Assembly: GCA_022494885.1 (NCBI GenBank)
Contig: JAGVSM010002739.1
Location: 372,001-436,000 of the forward strand
Source of the DNA: Micrasema longulum
Lineage: Eukaryota > Arthropoda > Insecta > Trichoptera > Brachycentridae
DNA length: 64,000 bases
Direction of reading: 5' to 3'
Part shown: positions 31,875 through 42,774 of the stretch, piece after piece
Numbering within the stretch: the stretch's first letter is position 1
Layout of the letters: every line of letters begins with the position of its first letter
The notes under the pieces: model-generated
Database searches by the model: none
What the model was told of the DNA's origin: nothing
The model's input: only the letters and a program-made list of their open reading frames with translations
Program-made: the position numbers and the translations under genes

Positions 31875-32855
31875 TAACGTGTTATAACGACAAACAAAAA
31901 CAAAAGTTATTTTATGTTTATCTCTAAAATATAACAATGAACCACAAAGTTAGTGCTACAAATATCCAAAATAGTGTTATAAACGAACTAACTACTTTAC
32001 TTAGTATGTGAGATGATGAATTAAATCATTTTCATGACCGTTTTTCGGCTATATTCGGCGGAACCTAGGGACGCAGAATTGACTGAGGATGAGGAGAGAC
32101 TCCTGGCTGATAAAGTCTCTCAAAGGCGTCTAGTGATGTCCACTTGCTCCATTTAGGAGTGGATATGTCAAGGAAAACAAAAGCATAGAATTCAGGAATT
32201 AAAAATGCAAAATGTTTCGATAACGAAGTGCCTATCCAGATTCACACGTAAACAAAAAATGATTATTATTCATTACAGATAGTTGGTTTCTCCTGCGAAA
32301 AGGAATTAGTTTTCAAGGCCTAGCAGAAAAGAATTATTATTATGGTATAGCAGATAGCACATAGCACATTACCGCGCCACGCATGGCCGAACGTTCTCCA
32401 TTCTTGTTCGGTCACTTGAAGTATTTTTCATCGAAAGTGGCGGTTCATGTTCCAACAATAAAAACCGCGTTGGGCGTTTCTGCAATTATTACAGAATTTA
32501 CAAAAATCGTTCCGCAATATTCATTCTGATACTCTCACTGGCGTTTTTTATAAACTCGTTCATTCAGAAAAAGCAACAATAATTATATAAATAAGCTTAC
32601 GCGAATAAAAAGGCTTTTGAACTTAATCGTAGCATTGCATTTTTTATTAAAATCCACCTTTTTATATGCTTAAAAGCATTCGTAAATAAATCAATATTTC
32701 GTATTTAGAAAGGCGTTTTTATGAAATTCAATGTAGATATCATATAATAATGTTTTCATTCATATTTGTTTAAAGTTAAGTTATATTAGCTTTCCAATAT
32801 GTGACTGCGGTTAGAACACTGGTTACTTAAATAATTTGTTAAATATATATATATT
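31875..32855. other. intergenic, weak coding trace
   Basis: Near 32060-32155 the plus strand reads RDAELTEDEERLLADKVSQR, which looks protein-like but cannot be placed. The rest is unassigned AT-rich DNA. Confidence 0.4.
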
Positions 32856-32856
32856 A

Positions 32857-32989
32857 CCACTTACCGACTTTTCTATGTCTAACTGTTTCGAGACGTACCC
32901 GTTTCTTCGTCAGGACACAAGTTGGTTTAATTGGTGTCCTGACGAAGCGACGGGTATGTCTCGAAACCGTTAGAAAAGTCGGAAAGTGG
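32857..32989. mobile_element. foldback MITE, 133 bp
   Basis: Left arm 32857-32918 (CCACTTACCGACTTTTCTAT ... CGTCAGGACAC) pairs with right arm 32934-32989 (GTGTCCTGACGAAGCGACGG ... AGTCGGAAAGTGG) around a 15-base spacer. The arms have a few mismatches and small indels. The whole element is a long hairpin without coding capacity. Confidence 0.8.
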
Positions 32990-33944
32990 TTGTATACAAA
33001 TATTAAATAACATTTAGTAAAATATTTGACTACAAAGTTAATGCTTTTAATATTAAAAATACTTATAAATAATTTGTTTGTAAATGTTTTTTCTTTTAAT
33101 GAAATAGATGCGACTAATTAAGAAAATCCTAAAAGTATTTAAAACTTTACAACTATTAATTTCATGTTTAAAAAATTGGAATGAAAATCGTCGCTAGTAT
33201 AATATATCAACCAGGAATTTTAAATCATTTCTCAACTCAATGCATTAGCTTATAGGATTGCGAAATATTGTGATATTAAAATATCAGACCACAAAAAAAA
33301 TTACCTCACAGAAAGGAAAATTCGAAACTTTACAATAAAACTGTGATATTTACTAAGCGTTCAGTTTTCGCAAAATAGGTGTACGTATTTATAAGCCATT
33401 TTCTGTCAGTATTTTATTATTGTCATTTTTCAAAAGGATTCAAAAATGGAAAATTCGCATGTTTTTGTAAGGATTTTTTTTTGCATTATATTTTTTCAAT
33501 ATTTAACAGAAAAATAATTTATGCATAAAAAATATTAAAGATAAATTCATCATAACACGAAGAACACTAATAAAACCTATAATGTTTTAACCTTCAAGAT
33601 TTAGATAAGCACAAGAAATATTGATGTAAAGTATATCACTGAGGTATAGTTAGTAGAGATGATACTTCATACGATTATTAGTTTAAACCTTGTTTAAACG
33701 ATGCTCCAAATGTTTCAAAAAACGCCACGGAGAGTTGTGAACATTGTCGTGGAAAACGCGTTGTAAAGACAAAAAGGAGTAACTGTCTCTGCCACTTCAC
33801 AATTGATTCAAATCTGTTTGTCGCGCTCTTTTGCATTGTTTCACATTTGCTTAGCGTAAACAAAAAAAAGCTTCCGGAAACCCAGGGTTGTTGCTACTTA
33901 CATACTATTAAATACTTTTTTATTTAAAAAAATCATTATTTTTA
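32990..33944. other. intergenic, nothing assigned
   Basis: AT-rich. The minus-strand 61-codon open frame at 33678-33863 shows nothing known. Confidence 0.5.
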
Positions 33945-34140
33945 CAATATTTGAGTTTGTCCAAATGTTCGTAGACAAAATACTGGATTTCATCCCCTCG
34001 GGAGTCATTAATTTAACAAATTACAACAGGGATGGAGAATACCTTGGGCAAAATGGTGAATGTTACACAGTGTGTAAAGTGGCCACTTTAACCAGCCAAT
34101 GACAGGTCATAAGCCCTGTAAATGCCCAGACTTCCAATAT
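33945..34140 (-). repeat. repeat family R, inverted copy
   Basis: Linker part (GTCCAAATGTTCGTAGACAA, CATCCCCTCGGGAGTCATTA), then the antisense core ATGGTGAATGTTACACAGTG, GTGGCCACTTTAACCAGCCA and ATGACAGGTCATAAGCCCTG. The core is nearly identical to the other copies. Confidence 0.75.
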
Positions 34141-34194
34141 TTTTTGTTTTAATTTTCAGGATTTTTATATTATTTACTATTAATGAATTGTCGC

Positions 34195-34335
34195 TCTCGT
34201 GGTATAATGGTCAGTGCGTTTGCCTACTATGCAAGAGGTCTTGGGTTCGATTCCCGACATGGTTGATATGAAATATTTATTCAAAATGGTGATTTTATAC
34301 TAGAATACATAAGATTACATGTTTATGTTAACGCT
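34195..34335 (+). mobile_element. tRNA-derived SINE, family 2
   Basis: CTCTCGTGGTATAATGGTCA GTGCGTTTGCC (A box) and GGTCTTGGGTTCGATTCCCG (perfect B box GGTTCGATTCC at about 34244-34254), then TTGATATGAAATATTTATTC. It is the best-preserved head of this family in the window; the tail is lost. Confidence 0.85.
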
Positions 34336-34339
34336 CCTG

Positions 34340-35640
34340 TAAAAAGTTTGTGGCACATTTTTGAGATATTCTTTGCTACCCTATAAGGTTTTTATATTTA
34401 GAATACAGATATCTGGCTCATAGTCGGGTACGAAATTAATACGACGCGACGCTTGATAATGCCGCCGCTGAGCTGATATTTTTTCTTTCGCTCGAGACAA
34501 ATTTTAAAATGTAAAATAAAATAAAACAGTGAAAGAAAAAGAAAATACAACATCTGTTATTTTTATTCATGAAACCCTGAAATTTTATTACTCACAATCA
34601 TCACTAAGTTTAATTTAATTTAAAATTAAAAATATTTTGAAATCAGAACTCGAACTGTAGCAACCAGCAACCCTGTTTTAGATCGTCGCACTCGCAGACA
34701 AAATACGTTGTACAATGTCACGTTAACGGAAATAAAATTAATCGTTATTTTATTTTAAAGCTACATTAAGACTCATTTATTGGATGAAATTTTATTTCGC
34801 TAGCTTTAAAAATATTTGAAGATGTGTTTTTGCATTACCTTAAAACACGGAAAGACGTGTTCTAAACGCAATTATTATAGAACAAATGAACCCCTCGCTA
34901 CCGCTGCGCGTAACACACTTTTTCCCTTCAAATACAAGGTATGCTCCGGAACGTTGAATGAACAACGAAGGTTGAATGGAGCACAAGTCAAGCACTTAGT
35001 GCCGCATCTTGCGTATACATATATATCAATCATGCATACAGGATATACGTAAACACGAACAGCAAAAATGTCAGGTACTTACATTTTTAAAATATTTTCG
35101 TAGAATCGGGCAACGAACAATCGTGAAATGTTTAAGATTTTGTGGTAAATTTATCTCTTATGCATCAAAATAAACAAAAATTGGTTTCTTTTCCGCGCTG
35201 AACTCGTAAAATGTTAATTCGTCATAATATCTGTACACGAATAATGCTTTCTTCGGTCGAATAAGGAGGAAAGGAATGCCTCAACAAAATCTGTAATAAT
35301 TACATCAATATAAACATGAAACATGTCAATATAAAAAGAAATATCTTGTCATTAGTTTTTGTTCGTAATGACTTATGACGCGGTTATCAAACATAACAAA
35401 CAATAATTGACAGCAGATAACTGAGTCATTACTCACTCCCTGATTGTTTTGTCTCATTCGTATTGCTTTAATTGTCATTCTATTTTACGTTAACGTGATT
35501 CTTTTATCAATTTTTTTCAAAACTTTTTATTCTTATCTCTTCGCACCTGTGAAAGTAAAAGAAAACAATTCCATTTGATTGTAAATAAGATATTTGTACA
35601 TAACACTTCCCTATGAAACACAAAATTGGCAACCACCGTG
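34340..35640. other. intergenic, nothing assigned
   Basis: AT-rich with a mildly GC-richer patch near 34430-34500. The 78-codon open frame at 34816-35052 (plus) has no known domain. Confidence 0.5.
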
Positions 35641-35644
35641 CGGT

Positions 35645-35712
35645 CACTGTGACTGGACCTGGGCCGCGATTATGAACGGCTATTTTCATCGTTATATACT
35701 GAGACGGTAAAA
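35645..35712. repeat. short repeat shared with 24095-24157
   Basis: CCGCGATTATGAACGGCTAT TTTCATCG and TATACTGAGACGGTAA match the earlier copy. The family is not recognised. Confidence 0.5.
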
Positions 35713-35716
35713 ACTA

Positions 35717-36780
35717 ATATTTATTTATTTATTGATTACTTCACGTTTTACATAAAACTTTAAAAAAAATATGAATACCTCACTGGGCACAACCTGTGTC
35801 GAGGCATTCATTTACATGATTTAATATATTATACATAATATATATATATAGTGTCTAAAAATATATAAAATAAAATAAATAAATTACATATTCACATTCA
35901 AATCCACACAGAAATATATACATATATAATAGTAAGAGAAAAAAAAAAAATAAAAAGAAAGAAAAAGAAAAAGAAAACAACATTATATTATTAGTAAAGC
36001 TCACACATTTAACTACTGTGCAGACATTAGGTCAAGTAACAAGCTACTGTCAGCTCCCGGTGGCCTAACATCCGCACAAATGCCAAATATACGAGTTTAT
36101 GACATATATTTATAGAGACACTGTGTGAATACAAATAAAAAAAATATGAAATGCAAAAATAATTATATATTAACAAGTTTACTGCTTTGGTGGGGTGACC
36201 ATCTGAAGACAGTTCTCGGGACCCAAATCAAGTAGCCATTTTTTTTACAAATAGTTTAAATTGCTCAAGATTTTTATGTGCTTTTGTGGCAAATGGTATA
36301 TTGTTATATATTCTTGGTCCAAGGTATATTAGACTTCTTTGACCAAATGACGTTGTCATTTTAGGTGCCATGTATAGCTGTTTTCTTTAAAGACGCGTTT
36401 CATAGCTAGTATTGTAAATTTTATTTCCATCATGTTTATGAGTGTGAACGAGAAATGCCTTAGCATACATTTGCCTGACGTTCAAAACACCTACTCGTTC
36501 AAACACCTCAGCTGTAGGTGTCCTGATAGGGACCCCGAGTAGAGCCTTGAGAAAACACTTTTGTGCAATTTCTAATGCTTGAATAGCATTTTTCCTGGCC
36601 CCCCCCCACGCAATAATACCATACTAAATAAGACTTTGACATAATGAGAAATACACTTTTTTCGAAGTTTCTTTGTGCAGAATGTTTCTTTGTGAGTTGA
36701 AAACCAACACAAGTTTTTTAAATTTTTGTTGTTAAATCGATATTTATGTACAAACGTGTATATATTTGTACAAAAATTCA
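35717..36780 (-). pseudogene. LINE 3' end with long untranslated tail
   Basis: The minus strand near 36440-36640 reads a WGGARKNAIQALEIAQKCFL-like stretch (frameshifted), then GVPIRTPTAEVFERVGVLN and RQMYAKAFLVHTHKHDG. Near 36240-36420 it reads TKMTTSFGQRSLIYLGPRIY and HKNLEQFKLFVKKMAT. This is the region after the polymerase in CR1/Jockey-like LINEs. The 3' untranslated part (35740-36180) includes a purine-rich A/G tract at 35937-35978, and the copy ends in a (TAAA)n tail at about 35720-35735. A C-run at 36599-36607 interrupts the frame. Confidence 0.75.
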
Positions 36781-36784
36781 AAGT

Positions 36785-37258
36785 ATCTTCGCCAGTAACC
36801 GGTAATTGAACACGTTTAGAAATAAAAAATGTAATACTATTCCTGAGGCCCTGGGCACTGTGTTAAAGAAGGCTAATGTTAAAACTGCTACTATATCGGA
36901 ATTTTTCGTATAAAAATAAGTAAATAAAACCAAATAAATAAGAACGTTTAAACAAAAAAGTGATATATTGTTTCGACTGAATAAACTGCGCATTCAATAA
37001 GCAACGAACGTCACACGTTTGTTTTGAAAACTGGGCTTAAAAATATTTTCAATAATCAAGATGGCATAATTATTATTCTTATAATCTTTTTCGTATAAAT
37101 GGTTTATAGGACACTGAATATATGAAAACACATTGTAGCGTGTCTTAGTGGTTTGTTATTAAGGTACAAAAAGACAAAATTGCCTTAAAAATACCAAATT
37201 TCAGTTAATGGAAACTACAAAATGTGAGGTGAAAGACACGTAGTTAATTTAACTCTTT
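36785..37258. other. intergenic, nothing assigned
   Basis: No gene or repeat unit recognised. Confidence 0.45.
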
Positions 37259-37261
37259 ACT

Positions 37262-37440
37262 AAAAAGAATAAAATGCCACACCACTCTATCTTAGCACAC
37301 ATACCTCGCTTCCTATGCATTTATACATCTTCTCATCCATGCACACCGATGATTTAGACTTTTTGTGACCATCTTCAGATATTTATTGGATGTCCTATTC
37401 TTCATGTCATATCTTTTTCAGTTACCTTTAATCTTTTGGC
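37262..37440 (-). pseudogene. LINE ORF2 tail, older copy
   Basis: Decayed relative of 18067-18453: the minus strand reads MRRCINA, EARYVC and DRVVWHF in the positions of CTRRCTNVEEARSVCKD and the following residues, and KNRTSNKYLKMV for the LKDG region. Several frameshifts. It is in the same orientation as the 18 kb copy. Confidence 0.65.
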
Positions 37441-37504
37441 ACTTTTTTTGCTGTCCGTTGCCGCTGCCCGTTTATGAACATAAGATATGTAATCGTTTGA
37501 AATT

Positions 37505-37700
37505 AAAAATAAAATATATCTATACATACGCTCAATGGGTATTTTTAAGGACATATTTATGCATAGAAAATTGTTATAAAGGAACGTAGAAAGACACAAT
37601 GGTATATAGTAGACTTGGTGGGAGTGGAACCGGGAAGGATACGTGTATTTTTTAAATTAATCTATTTGTATATATATTTATTTAAAACTTCAGGTACAAA
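37505..37700 (-). mobile_element. LINE 3' untranslated fragment
   Basis: ACGCTCAATGGGTATTTTTA, GTAGAAAGACACAATGGTAT and AGTAGACTTGGTGGGAGTGG match 30335-30480 of the LINE at 30303-31075. Only non-coding tail sequence is retained. Confidence 0.65.
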
Positions 37701-37847
37701 GAATAAGTACTTTGGCGGACTTATAGCTAAAAAAAATATCTTCCACACATTAACCCGAGAGATAGTATCTCGACAGCATTCAACCTACTTTCATCCTAGT
37801 TTTTTCTAAAACCATACTTTTTTCCGTAGTCGTACATAAGCACATCA

Positions 37848-37969
37848 GCGCTGCTATTCCGAACGCTCTTGCGGCCGTAGAAAATACTTTTATAGCGCGT
37901 ATTCAGTCTGTGAATACGCGCTATAAAAGGTTTTTGTTCGGCCGCGAGAGCGTTTGGAATAGCAGCCTA
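37848..37969. mobile_element. CpG-rich foldback MITE
   Basis: A near-perfect palindrome of about 120 bases. The left half has CGCTGCTATTCCGAACGCTC, TTGCGGCCG and TTTTATAGCGCGTATTCA. The right half repeats them inverted (TGAATACGCGCTATAAAAGG, CGGCCGCGAGAGCGTTTGGA, ATAGCAGCC). It is the same family as 54443-54560, and is much richer in CpG than its surroundings. Confidence 0.85.
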
Positions 37970-38722
37970 GGACGATTTCGCACCAGGATAATTTCGCATT
38001 CTACGAAAAACACTTATTCGTCAAAGTTGATTTTTGTGTACCTAACGCTCATTCTGTTCCCGGAGCTAACCCTCATTTCAATATGTTTACCAGTATTTGC
38101 TTTCTTAGTTAACTAAATTTCTAGATGTTTTTGTGTGAATTTCCGAATACGGATTGAAACATTTTTTTGACAGCTTTAGTTTTGTTTTCCCCGATTTAAA
38201 TACTCAAATTCAACAAAGGTATGCCGTATTTAGAATGCAATGCTTCCTCCCTTTCAAGGAAGACGTAGCACAGCGAATGTATGTAATCTGCATAATGTAT
38301 ATTATGCATTTTAATAGATCTAATTAAAACCTCATGACTTGTAGCGGAACGATTTCCGTGTTACTTAGTTACTGGGGAAGGTGTTTATGTAATTTAATTA
38401 AGGTTTAAGTGATTTTTGAGGCATTTAGAGTATGGGTGGTCAATCAGCGGTCCGTGGGTATTAGCTTGTGCCATCGAAGATATGTCATACGAACAAAAAA
38501 TTAAACTTTTATTGTCCATAAAACAACTAGTCGGTATCATATCATATCTATGAGAATGTCTCAGAACAGTGCCACATTTTTTTGAATATTCATAATAAGA
38601 CATACACAGACTAAAACTGATTTTAAAAGTTCCCGTTCAACTCTCATTTAATCAATATGTTTGATTTTCAGCTAGGTTTTGTTTTAAAAAACAAAAAAAA
38701 GACCTTTTACTTTTATCTAAAA
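37970..38722. other. intergenic, possible hAT end
   Basis: GGGTGGTCAATCAGCGGTCC GTGGGT near 38431-38458 recalls hAT-type termini, but no partner end is visible. The rest is unassigned. Confidence 0.35.
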
Positions 38723-38910
38723 TACAAGAGGTTTGAGATTTGATTCCTGACATGGTTGACACAAAACATTGATTTAGAAATGTGTTTTTATGCTGCAATA
38801 TTGAATAATCCCTGGATTCGAACCTAGAGACCGATTACTTTGCTCTTATGCAACAAAAACATATCGAGATACGCCACGATTGGTGTACCAATGCCATGGT
38901 CTATGCAAAA
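38723..38910 (+). mobile_element. SINE family 2, head lost
   Basis: Starts in the anticodon-side region (ACAAGAGGTTTGAGATTTGA TTCCTGACATGG, a worn B box), with body TTGACACAAAACATTGATTT and a family tail GGTGTACCAATGCCATGGTC near 38881-38900. It links the head and tail fragments seen elsewhere. Confidence 0.6.
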
Positions 38911-39135
38911 TGCATAATGTAATTGTGTATTTTAGTTGCCGCATTTTTAAAATATGTAATAGACGGGTAAACACCTTCACTGCCCTACTTCCCCAAAGAG
39001 CCTGGAGCCTATGGGAATGTCTGAAAAGCTCTAACTACACACTTCTCTAAGCCACTGCGGGTGGATCCATTCACCGTTTTTCGAGCGATGGCGGGATATG
39101 CTAAGACCACCATAAGTGCTGCAAAAATAAAATTT

Positions 39136-39213
39136 TGTTTTATGTTTATATTAATGGTTATATTTATGTTAATGTTTATGTTTATGGTTATATTAATGTT
39201 TATGTTTATTTGA
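39136..39213. repeat. imperfect hexamer minisatellite
   Basis: Repeats of TTTATG / TTAATG / GGTTATA over about 78 bases. The minus-strand open frame here (Asn-Ile repeats) is a product of this repeat and not a gene. Confidence 0.85.
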
Positions 39214-39729
39214 TAGAATTGGCTCTGCACTATGTAGCCATTTTACTGGAATAAAAAAAATATATAAAAAAAATGTTTTGCATGTCTCCTTATTATTAAA
39301 CGTAGTTATGCTGAAAGAAGCTAGTCCACAATTTTGGAAAAATTATATATTGATGTTATCAGGTGCAGTAAGGTTGATTCTATGTTCTGATAAAAACAGC
39401 CAGACCGCTTTCATACAAAAAACTACATTAATCATCTTCGGAAAAAGGTGTCGATTACAAAAACGGCATTTCTCAATTTGCAAAAAACACCCACAGCACT
39501 AGAAAAATCTTATCGTACTTTAAAAATCATAAAAACTGGTCAAATACATTATAAGATTCTTGATTTTAAAAAATAAAAAAAAAACTTATGTATTCATTGT
39601 TTATCGTTAGTTAAAGTCAAAAACATTCCACATGTTGTGTAGATTTTATAATTCACTATTTCTCACAAAATTGCTATTATCTCAGTTTCATTTTTCTATG
39701 GCTGGCTGTTTTCTGTATAGCTACGTTCA
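39214..39729. other. intergenic, nothing assigned
   Basis: No gene or repeat unit recognised; a 74-codon plus-strand open frame at 39278-39502 shows no family. Confidence 0.45.
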
Positions 39730-40354
39730 ATTCAACTTGGTTCAAATGCAGTGATTGTATGCAATATTTCATTACTTAGACCTGGACTCGCATTTAAATC
39801 TTTTGACTGATTACTTAATCTTCATGTACTGAATGATCAAAATTCACTGTATTTTGTGTACCAATATAGTGCCTCAAGAACCATCGGGTGCGGATTAGGT
39901 ATGATGATGATAATGATAAAAGTACGATTAAGACGTTTCTTGTTAAGAACCTCATCCAACAACAGGGCGGGTTGATGGCGCTGTCGGCGTCGTCATTACT
40001 CTGTCATTGTTAGCCCGAGAAAACTCCGACAGCCCGGAAACGGAAACTGCTTTATAAAGGCGTTTTATGAAAATTTCCGTTCTGAATCAGAAATGTAAAA
40101 GAACAATAATAGATGAAAACAAACCGTTTTTTTTTGTATGGCTGCTTACTGTCAACCTATCCACGAACACAAACCGATGCCTTTGTGTTCTCTTGTCCCG
40201 AGCTACCTATGTACAAGTACATTGAAGTGGAACTGTGAATTCGAAGTAGTTCATTCTTCTCAACACTGTTCATTTTATTTGAAGCATTTAACTCAATGAA
40301 ACCATTAGTTTTTCTCACGATTTTATCAATCACTGCATTTGAACCAAGTTGAAT
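39730..40354. repeat. 28 bp perfect inverted repeat pair
   Basis: Positions 39730-39757 (ATTCAACTTGGTTCAAATGC AGTGATTG) are exactly inverted at 40327-40354, 569 bases apart. No target duplication is evident outside the arms. The interval contains a family 2 SINE tail at 39858-39925 and no transposase. It could be a small TIR element or two fragments of one repeat in opposite orientation. Confidence 0.7.
39858..39925 (+). repeat. family 2 SINE tail fragment
   Basis: GTGTACCAATATAGTGCCTC, ATCGGGTGCGGATTAGG and a TGATGATGATAATGATAA tail. Confidence 0.6.
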
Positions 40355-40547
40355 CATAAAAAGACGTGCGAATATTACATATTGAAAAAATGCGGTAACT
40401 AAACCACATATTAAATTAAATTACGCACTGTTTACAATATGTTTTAGTTTTTTATCGCACGCACACGCGTTATCACTCGCATTTGTTTGTAAATTTGTAT
40501 GAAACATTTTAATTTTCCGTCATACGTCGAGCGGTTCCGAGGTAAAT

Positions 40548-41410
40548 AACTCTAAATTTGCCGACGATCTGAAAATTTTCAAAACTATTCATCACATACT
40601 AGAAAAAAATCTGGACAGACTCTCAGATTGGTGCAATAATAATAATTTTTACCTTAACTCGCAAAAATGTCGAATCACGAGATTCTGCAAGAACGAGAGA
40701 CCATTCTTTTTTAATTACTCGATTAACAAAGTATGCACAAAAAGTATAATCACTATAAGAAATAGAAGATCTTGGTCCTTCGACACCAAACTCAGTTTCC
40801 TATCCCACAAAAACAAAATTATGAATTAAGTATGAGAATAATTGGTTTTGTAAAGAGAATAACCAAACATTTCGGTAATATAAACACACTTAAAGTCTTG
40901 TCTACGGCGTAAGTAAGGAGTCAATTGAAATATAATTCATCGGTTTGGGAACCGAACTACTCTATCCATTCACAATCAATAAGAATGGTTCACAATGCAT
41001 TATTGAAGTATGTTAAATTAAAAATAAATTCTTCTAAATATCATTTGCATTATATTCAATCGCTTTGTCTACTAAACTTATTAAACTTGAGTGATAGGAG
41101 AAAACTGTTTGATGTGATTAATTTATACAAAACCTTAATATTTTAGACTATCCCTTGGCAAACGATAAATCTTTATCCTCTAACCAGAAACACAAGAAAC
41201 CATAAACTATTTTATTCTAATAACAGCCAGACAGTGTCGGGATTCAATATTCTTATACATCGAATGCAAAACCTCAACAATGAATTAACAAATTATACCA
41301 ATGTTTGGCACATGTCACTTCTAAAGTATGAAGATAAAATAATCGCAATATTTCTCGCTAATGCATAATTCCCTGTTTTATTAGATCAATTTAAATTATA
41401 TTTTTAATTG
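40548..41410 (+). pseudogene. CR1/Jockey-like LINE relic
   Basis: A plus-strand polymerase end: KFADDLKIFKTI (catalytic FADD box) near 40558, LDRLSDWCNNNNFYLNSQKC near 40615, FFNYSINKV near 40710, and DTKLSFLSHKNK near 40785. After frameshifts comes an open stretch at 40916-41146 reading SQLKYNSSVWEPNYSIHSQS, HNALLKYVKLKINSSKYH and LLNLSDRRKLFDVINLYK. A decayed C-terminus (NNSQTVSGFNILIHRMQNLN) runs to about 41400. The N-terminal half, including the endonuclease, is absent. Stops at several points make it inactive. Confidence 0.85.
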
Positions 41411-41980
41411 AATCGGAATTCACTTCGTAACACTTCATTATAAATTATTTTCATTATTTTTTTTATTAAAAGAATGAATAAATATAATTAGTTTAAGACC
41501 CCTGAAATATTATTTACACATAATTATACTAACTATCTATATTGTTTCAACGTACTTATTCAGTTGTACATAGGAAATAGGTACTACTGATATTACAACA
41601 TTAACCAATGAACCAAAAATTCAATCATAAATATGTAAAATAAAATAAATTCATACTAATGTACACAACATTCATAATGTGCCTATGTGTACATCATAAT
41701 ATGTGAGTAAGATTTATAAACTTAATATGTATCTTATATGAGTATTTTATTACTCTTTAACTACATATGTTACATAGTTTGTGCAAATTAGCAACGGCCA
41801 AAAACAAAAGAATTTTAAATTCATACCACAAAAAAAAAAATTATGGTAAAAAATATTTTTTAAACCAATAGTTTAGTAGCGCAAAAGAGAAAAAAAATCA
41901 GCTTCAAATTATTTTTGTGTTTTCGATCTTTCATAATTCTCGCGAATTATCTTACAAACCATGAAATGAACAGTATTTTT
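41411..41980. other. intergenic, nothing assigned
   Basis: AT-rich with an A-run near 41829; possibly partly LINE untranslated sequence. Confidence 0.45.
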
Positions 41981-41984
41981 AAGA

Positions 41985-42770
41985 CTATGCTTTTTGCAGA
42001 TGATTTGATTGTGACTTGCAGAAAAACGTTGAAAGATGAAGAAAGATCGTGTAGGATAATGGCCTAAAAATTAATAGGAAAAAGAGAGAATATCTGTGCC
42101 TGCCTTTTGAGGAAACAAATGCTGGAACTCTTTCAACGTAATTGGACGTGGGAATACAAGTAAACTCATTTAAGTATCTGGGCTCACTTATTCACGAAGA
42201 AGGAGGATGCACAGCAAATGTTAACCATATAATAGTTGTGGGATGGATAAAATTCAGATCGGTGACAGGAATCTTGTGTGACCCAAAAATACTTATAAAA
42301 CTGAAAGAAAAAGTATACTAGACTATTGTTAGATCGCTGATTATATTGTACGGCTCCGAATGCCGGACTATGTCAAATTCCTACTACAGGCAACTTGAAA
42401 GAGCAGAAATGCGAATGCTCAGGTGATCGGCAGGAGTATCATTAAAATATAAAATTAAGAGTTCAAGCATTCGTGGTAGCCTGGATATCACTGGCCTAAC
42501 AGTAATCTGTAAGAGAGACATAAGAAATAGTACAGACACATAAGACGGAGACCACGAAACCATACAGTAAATGAGGCAATGTCTATGGATCTTCTCCGAC
42601 AGTTATCCAAAAGAAGATCAAAGAACTTCTGGATAACTCAATGCTCCAAAATCCTGTAGAGAAACGGCTTAGATGAAAGTGCTACAAAAACCGAAGATTG
42701 TACAGTCTAAGAATAAAATAAACAGACCCCAACAGCCAACTCATGAGTTGGGGCAGTGCCGGAAGAAAAA
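41985..42770 (+). pseudogene. RTE-type LINE RT relic
   Basis: MLFADDLIVTCR (catalytic box) near 41990, then VNSFKYLGSLIHEEGGCTA near 42160 and VNHIIVVGWIKFRSVTGILC near 42220. IVRSLIILYGSECRTM lies near 42330 and LERAEMRMLR near 42395. The 3' part encodes decayed tail sequence and closes with ACTCATGAGTTGGGGCAGTG followed by GGAAGAAAAAG, a typical 3' end for such elements. Many in-frame stops are present (for example in VY*TIVRS and MLR*SAG). 5' truncated. Confidence 0.85.
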
Positions 42771-42774
42771 GTTT

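Noticed and set aside
31517..31903. 128-codon minus-strand open frame
   Set aside because: It crosses a SINE-like repeat and a SINE tail, other frames are also open, and no domain is present.
34195..34260. Possible tRNA gene with perfect B box
   Set aside because: No acceptor-stem pairing, and the head is followed by the body shared with other family 2 SINEs.
39009..39230. 73-codon minus-strand frame with Asn-Ile repeats
   Set aside because: It is the translation of a simple-sequence repeat.
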